Positions 14,957 through 15,267 of a stretch of DNA of 15,267 nucleotides are shown piece after piece; the stretch's first letter is position 1; each line of letters starts with the position of its first letter. This stretch comes from a bacterium (GTDB taxonomy: Bacteria; Cyanobacteriota; Vampirovibrionia; Obscuribacterales; Obscuribacteraceae): the NCBI GenBank assembly GCA_030431355.1, contig JAUIJG010000082.1:1-15267 (forward strand), read 5' to 3'. The notes beneath the pieces are model-generated. The model was not told the DNA's origin. It worked only from the letters and a program-made list of their open reading frames with translations, and did no database searches. The position numbers and the translations under genes were made by a program.

Positions 14957-15267
14957 TTAGTTTGTGGATTTGCCCAGTTGTTTCAGGGTGAGCGCCATAT
15001 TCTCTTTGGCGTATTCCGGAGGATCAAGCTTCATCGATTCATTTATCGCCTTTTGACAGGCTTCATTCTTACCGAGTTTTTGTAAGACAACCGCCAGGTT
15101 GTTCCACATCAACCAGTCATCGGGGCTGATCTCGCAGCCTTTTTTCAAAACTGCCTCGGCTTCGTCGAATTCACCGATCATGGCAAAGGTTCCACCGAGA
15201 TTTTTGTAGAAGGCGCCGTCTGCCGGGTATGCTCGAATGGCTCGCTTATACTCCTCTGCTGCTTCTG
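14957..15267 (-). CDS. TPR protein, 5' end beyond the window
   Basis: The reading frame is open from the TAA at 14957 to the right edge, giving 103 visible C-terminal residues. There are about three tetratricopeptide repeats: EAAEEYKRAIRAYPADGAFY, then NLGGTFAMIGEFDEAEAVLKKG and NNLAVVLQKLGKNEACQKAINESMKLDPP, ending KQLGKSTN. The ATG at 15181 lies inside a repeat and is not the real start. It converges on the second kinase with four bases between the stops, and no terminator is visible there. The N-terminal part, and thus any signal peptide or fused domain, is not in the window. Confidence 0.85.
   Translation of the reverse strand, partial: EAAEEYKRAIRAYPADGAFYKNLGGTFAMIGEFDEAEAVLKKGCEISPDDWLMWNNLAVVLQKLGKNEACQKAINESMKLDPPEYAKENMALTLKQLGKSTN

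Overview
The window looks like chromosomal DNA from a diderm bacterium of moderate GC content with no close match I can name. It has a YgaP-like rhodanese membrane protein, several Sec signal peptides, membrane-anchored Hanks-type Ser/Thr kinases, many TPR proteins, a DUF4388 protein and a Fur-family regulator. That mix is seen in large-genome non-photosynthetic relatives of Cyanobacteria (Obscuribacter-type Vampirovibrionia) and in some other environmental phyla. The lineage is an inference only, because no rRNA or tRNA lies here. TAG, TAA and TGA are all used as stops. I see no tRNA, rRNA, transposase, integrase or CRISPR array.

Left part (1-5207). The window opens on a perfect 54-bp palindrome and a cluster of AAGTC direct repeats. 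A small minus-strand two-helix membrane protein follows, then a plus-strand pair: a rhodanese/DUF2892 membrane protein and an exported alpha/beta hydrolase. A convergent minus-strand gene encodes a membrane-anchored protein with an acidic linker and a C-terminal zinc ribbon. Divergent from it is a PPC/DUF296 protein, followed by two strong RNA hairpins and a secreted protein with an Asp-rich calcium-type loop.

Middle part (5300-8608). A DUF4388 protein with a C-terminal degenerate GGDEF-like domain is followed by a TPR protein. A convergent Fur/PerR-type regulator has a 17-bp palindromic operator directly against its start codon.

Right part (8821-15267). A TPR protein fused to an alpha/beta hydrolase comes first; its hydrolase half is a paralogue of the one at 1489. 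A likely operon follows: a membrane-anchored TPR protein, then two paralogous membrane Ser/Thr kinases. Each kinase has a two-helix membrane hairpin, a PH-like cytoplasmic region and a kinase domain with the catalytic-loop variant HRD[L/F]TPDN. The two kinases lie in one reading frame, separated only by TAG-CCG. A convergent TPR gene runs off the right edge.

The strongest functional unit is the TPR-kinase-kinase group, a membrane signalling module without a sizeable extracytoplasmic sensor on the kinases. The TPR proteins, the DUF4388/degenerate-GGDEF protein and the zinc-ribbon protein suggest a locus of protein-protein and signalling functions, but no shared pathway is proven by the sequence. 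No gap between genes exceeds 300 bases; the longest are 1-254 and 600-877.
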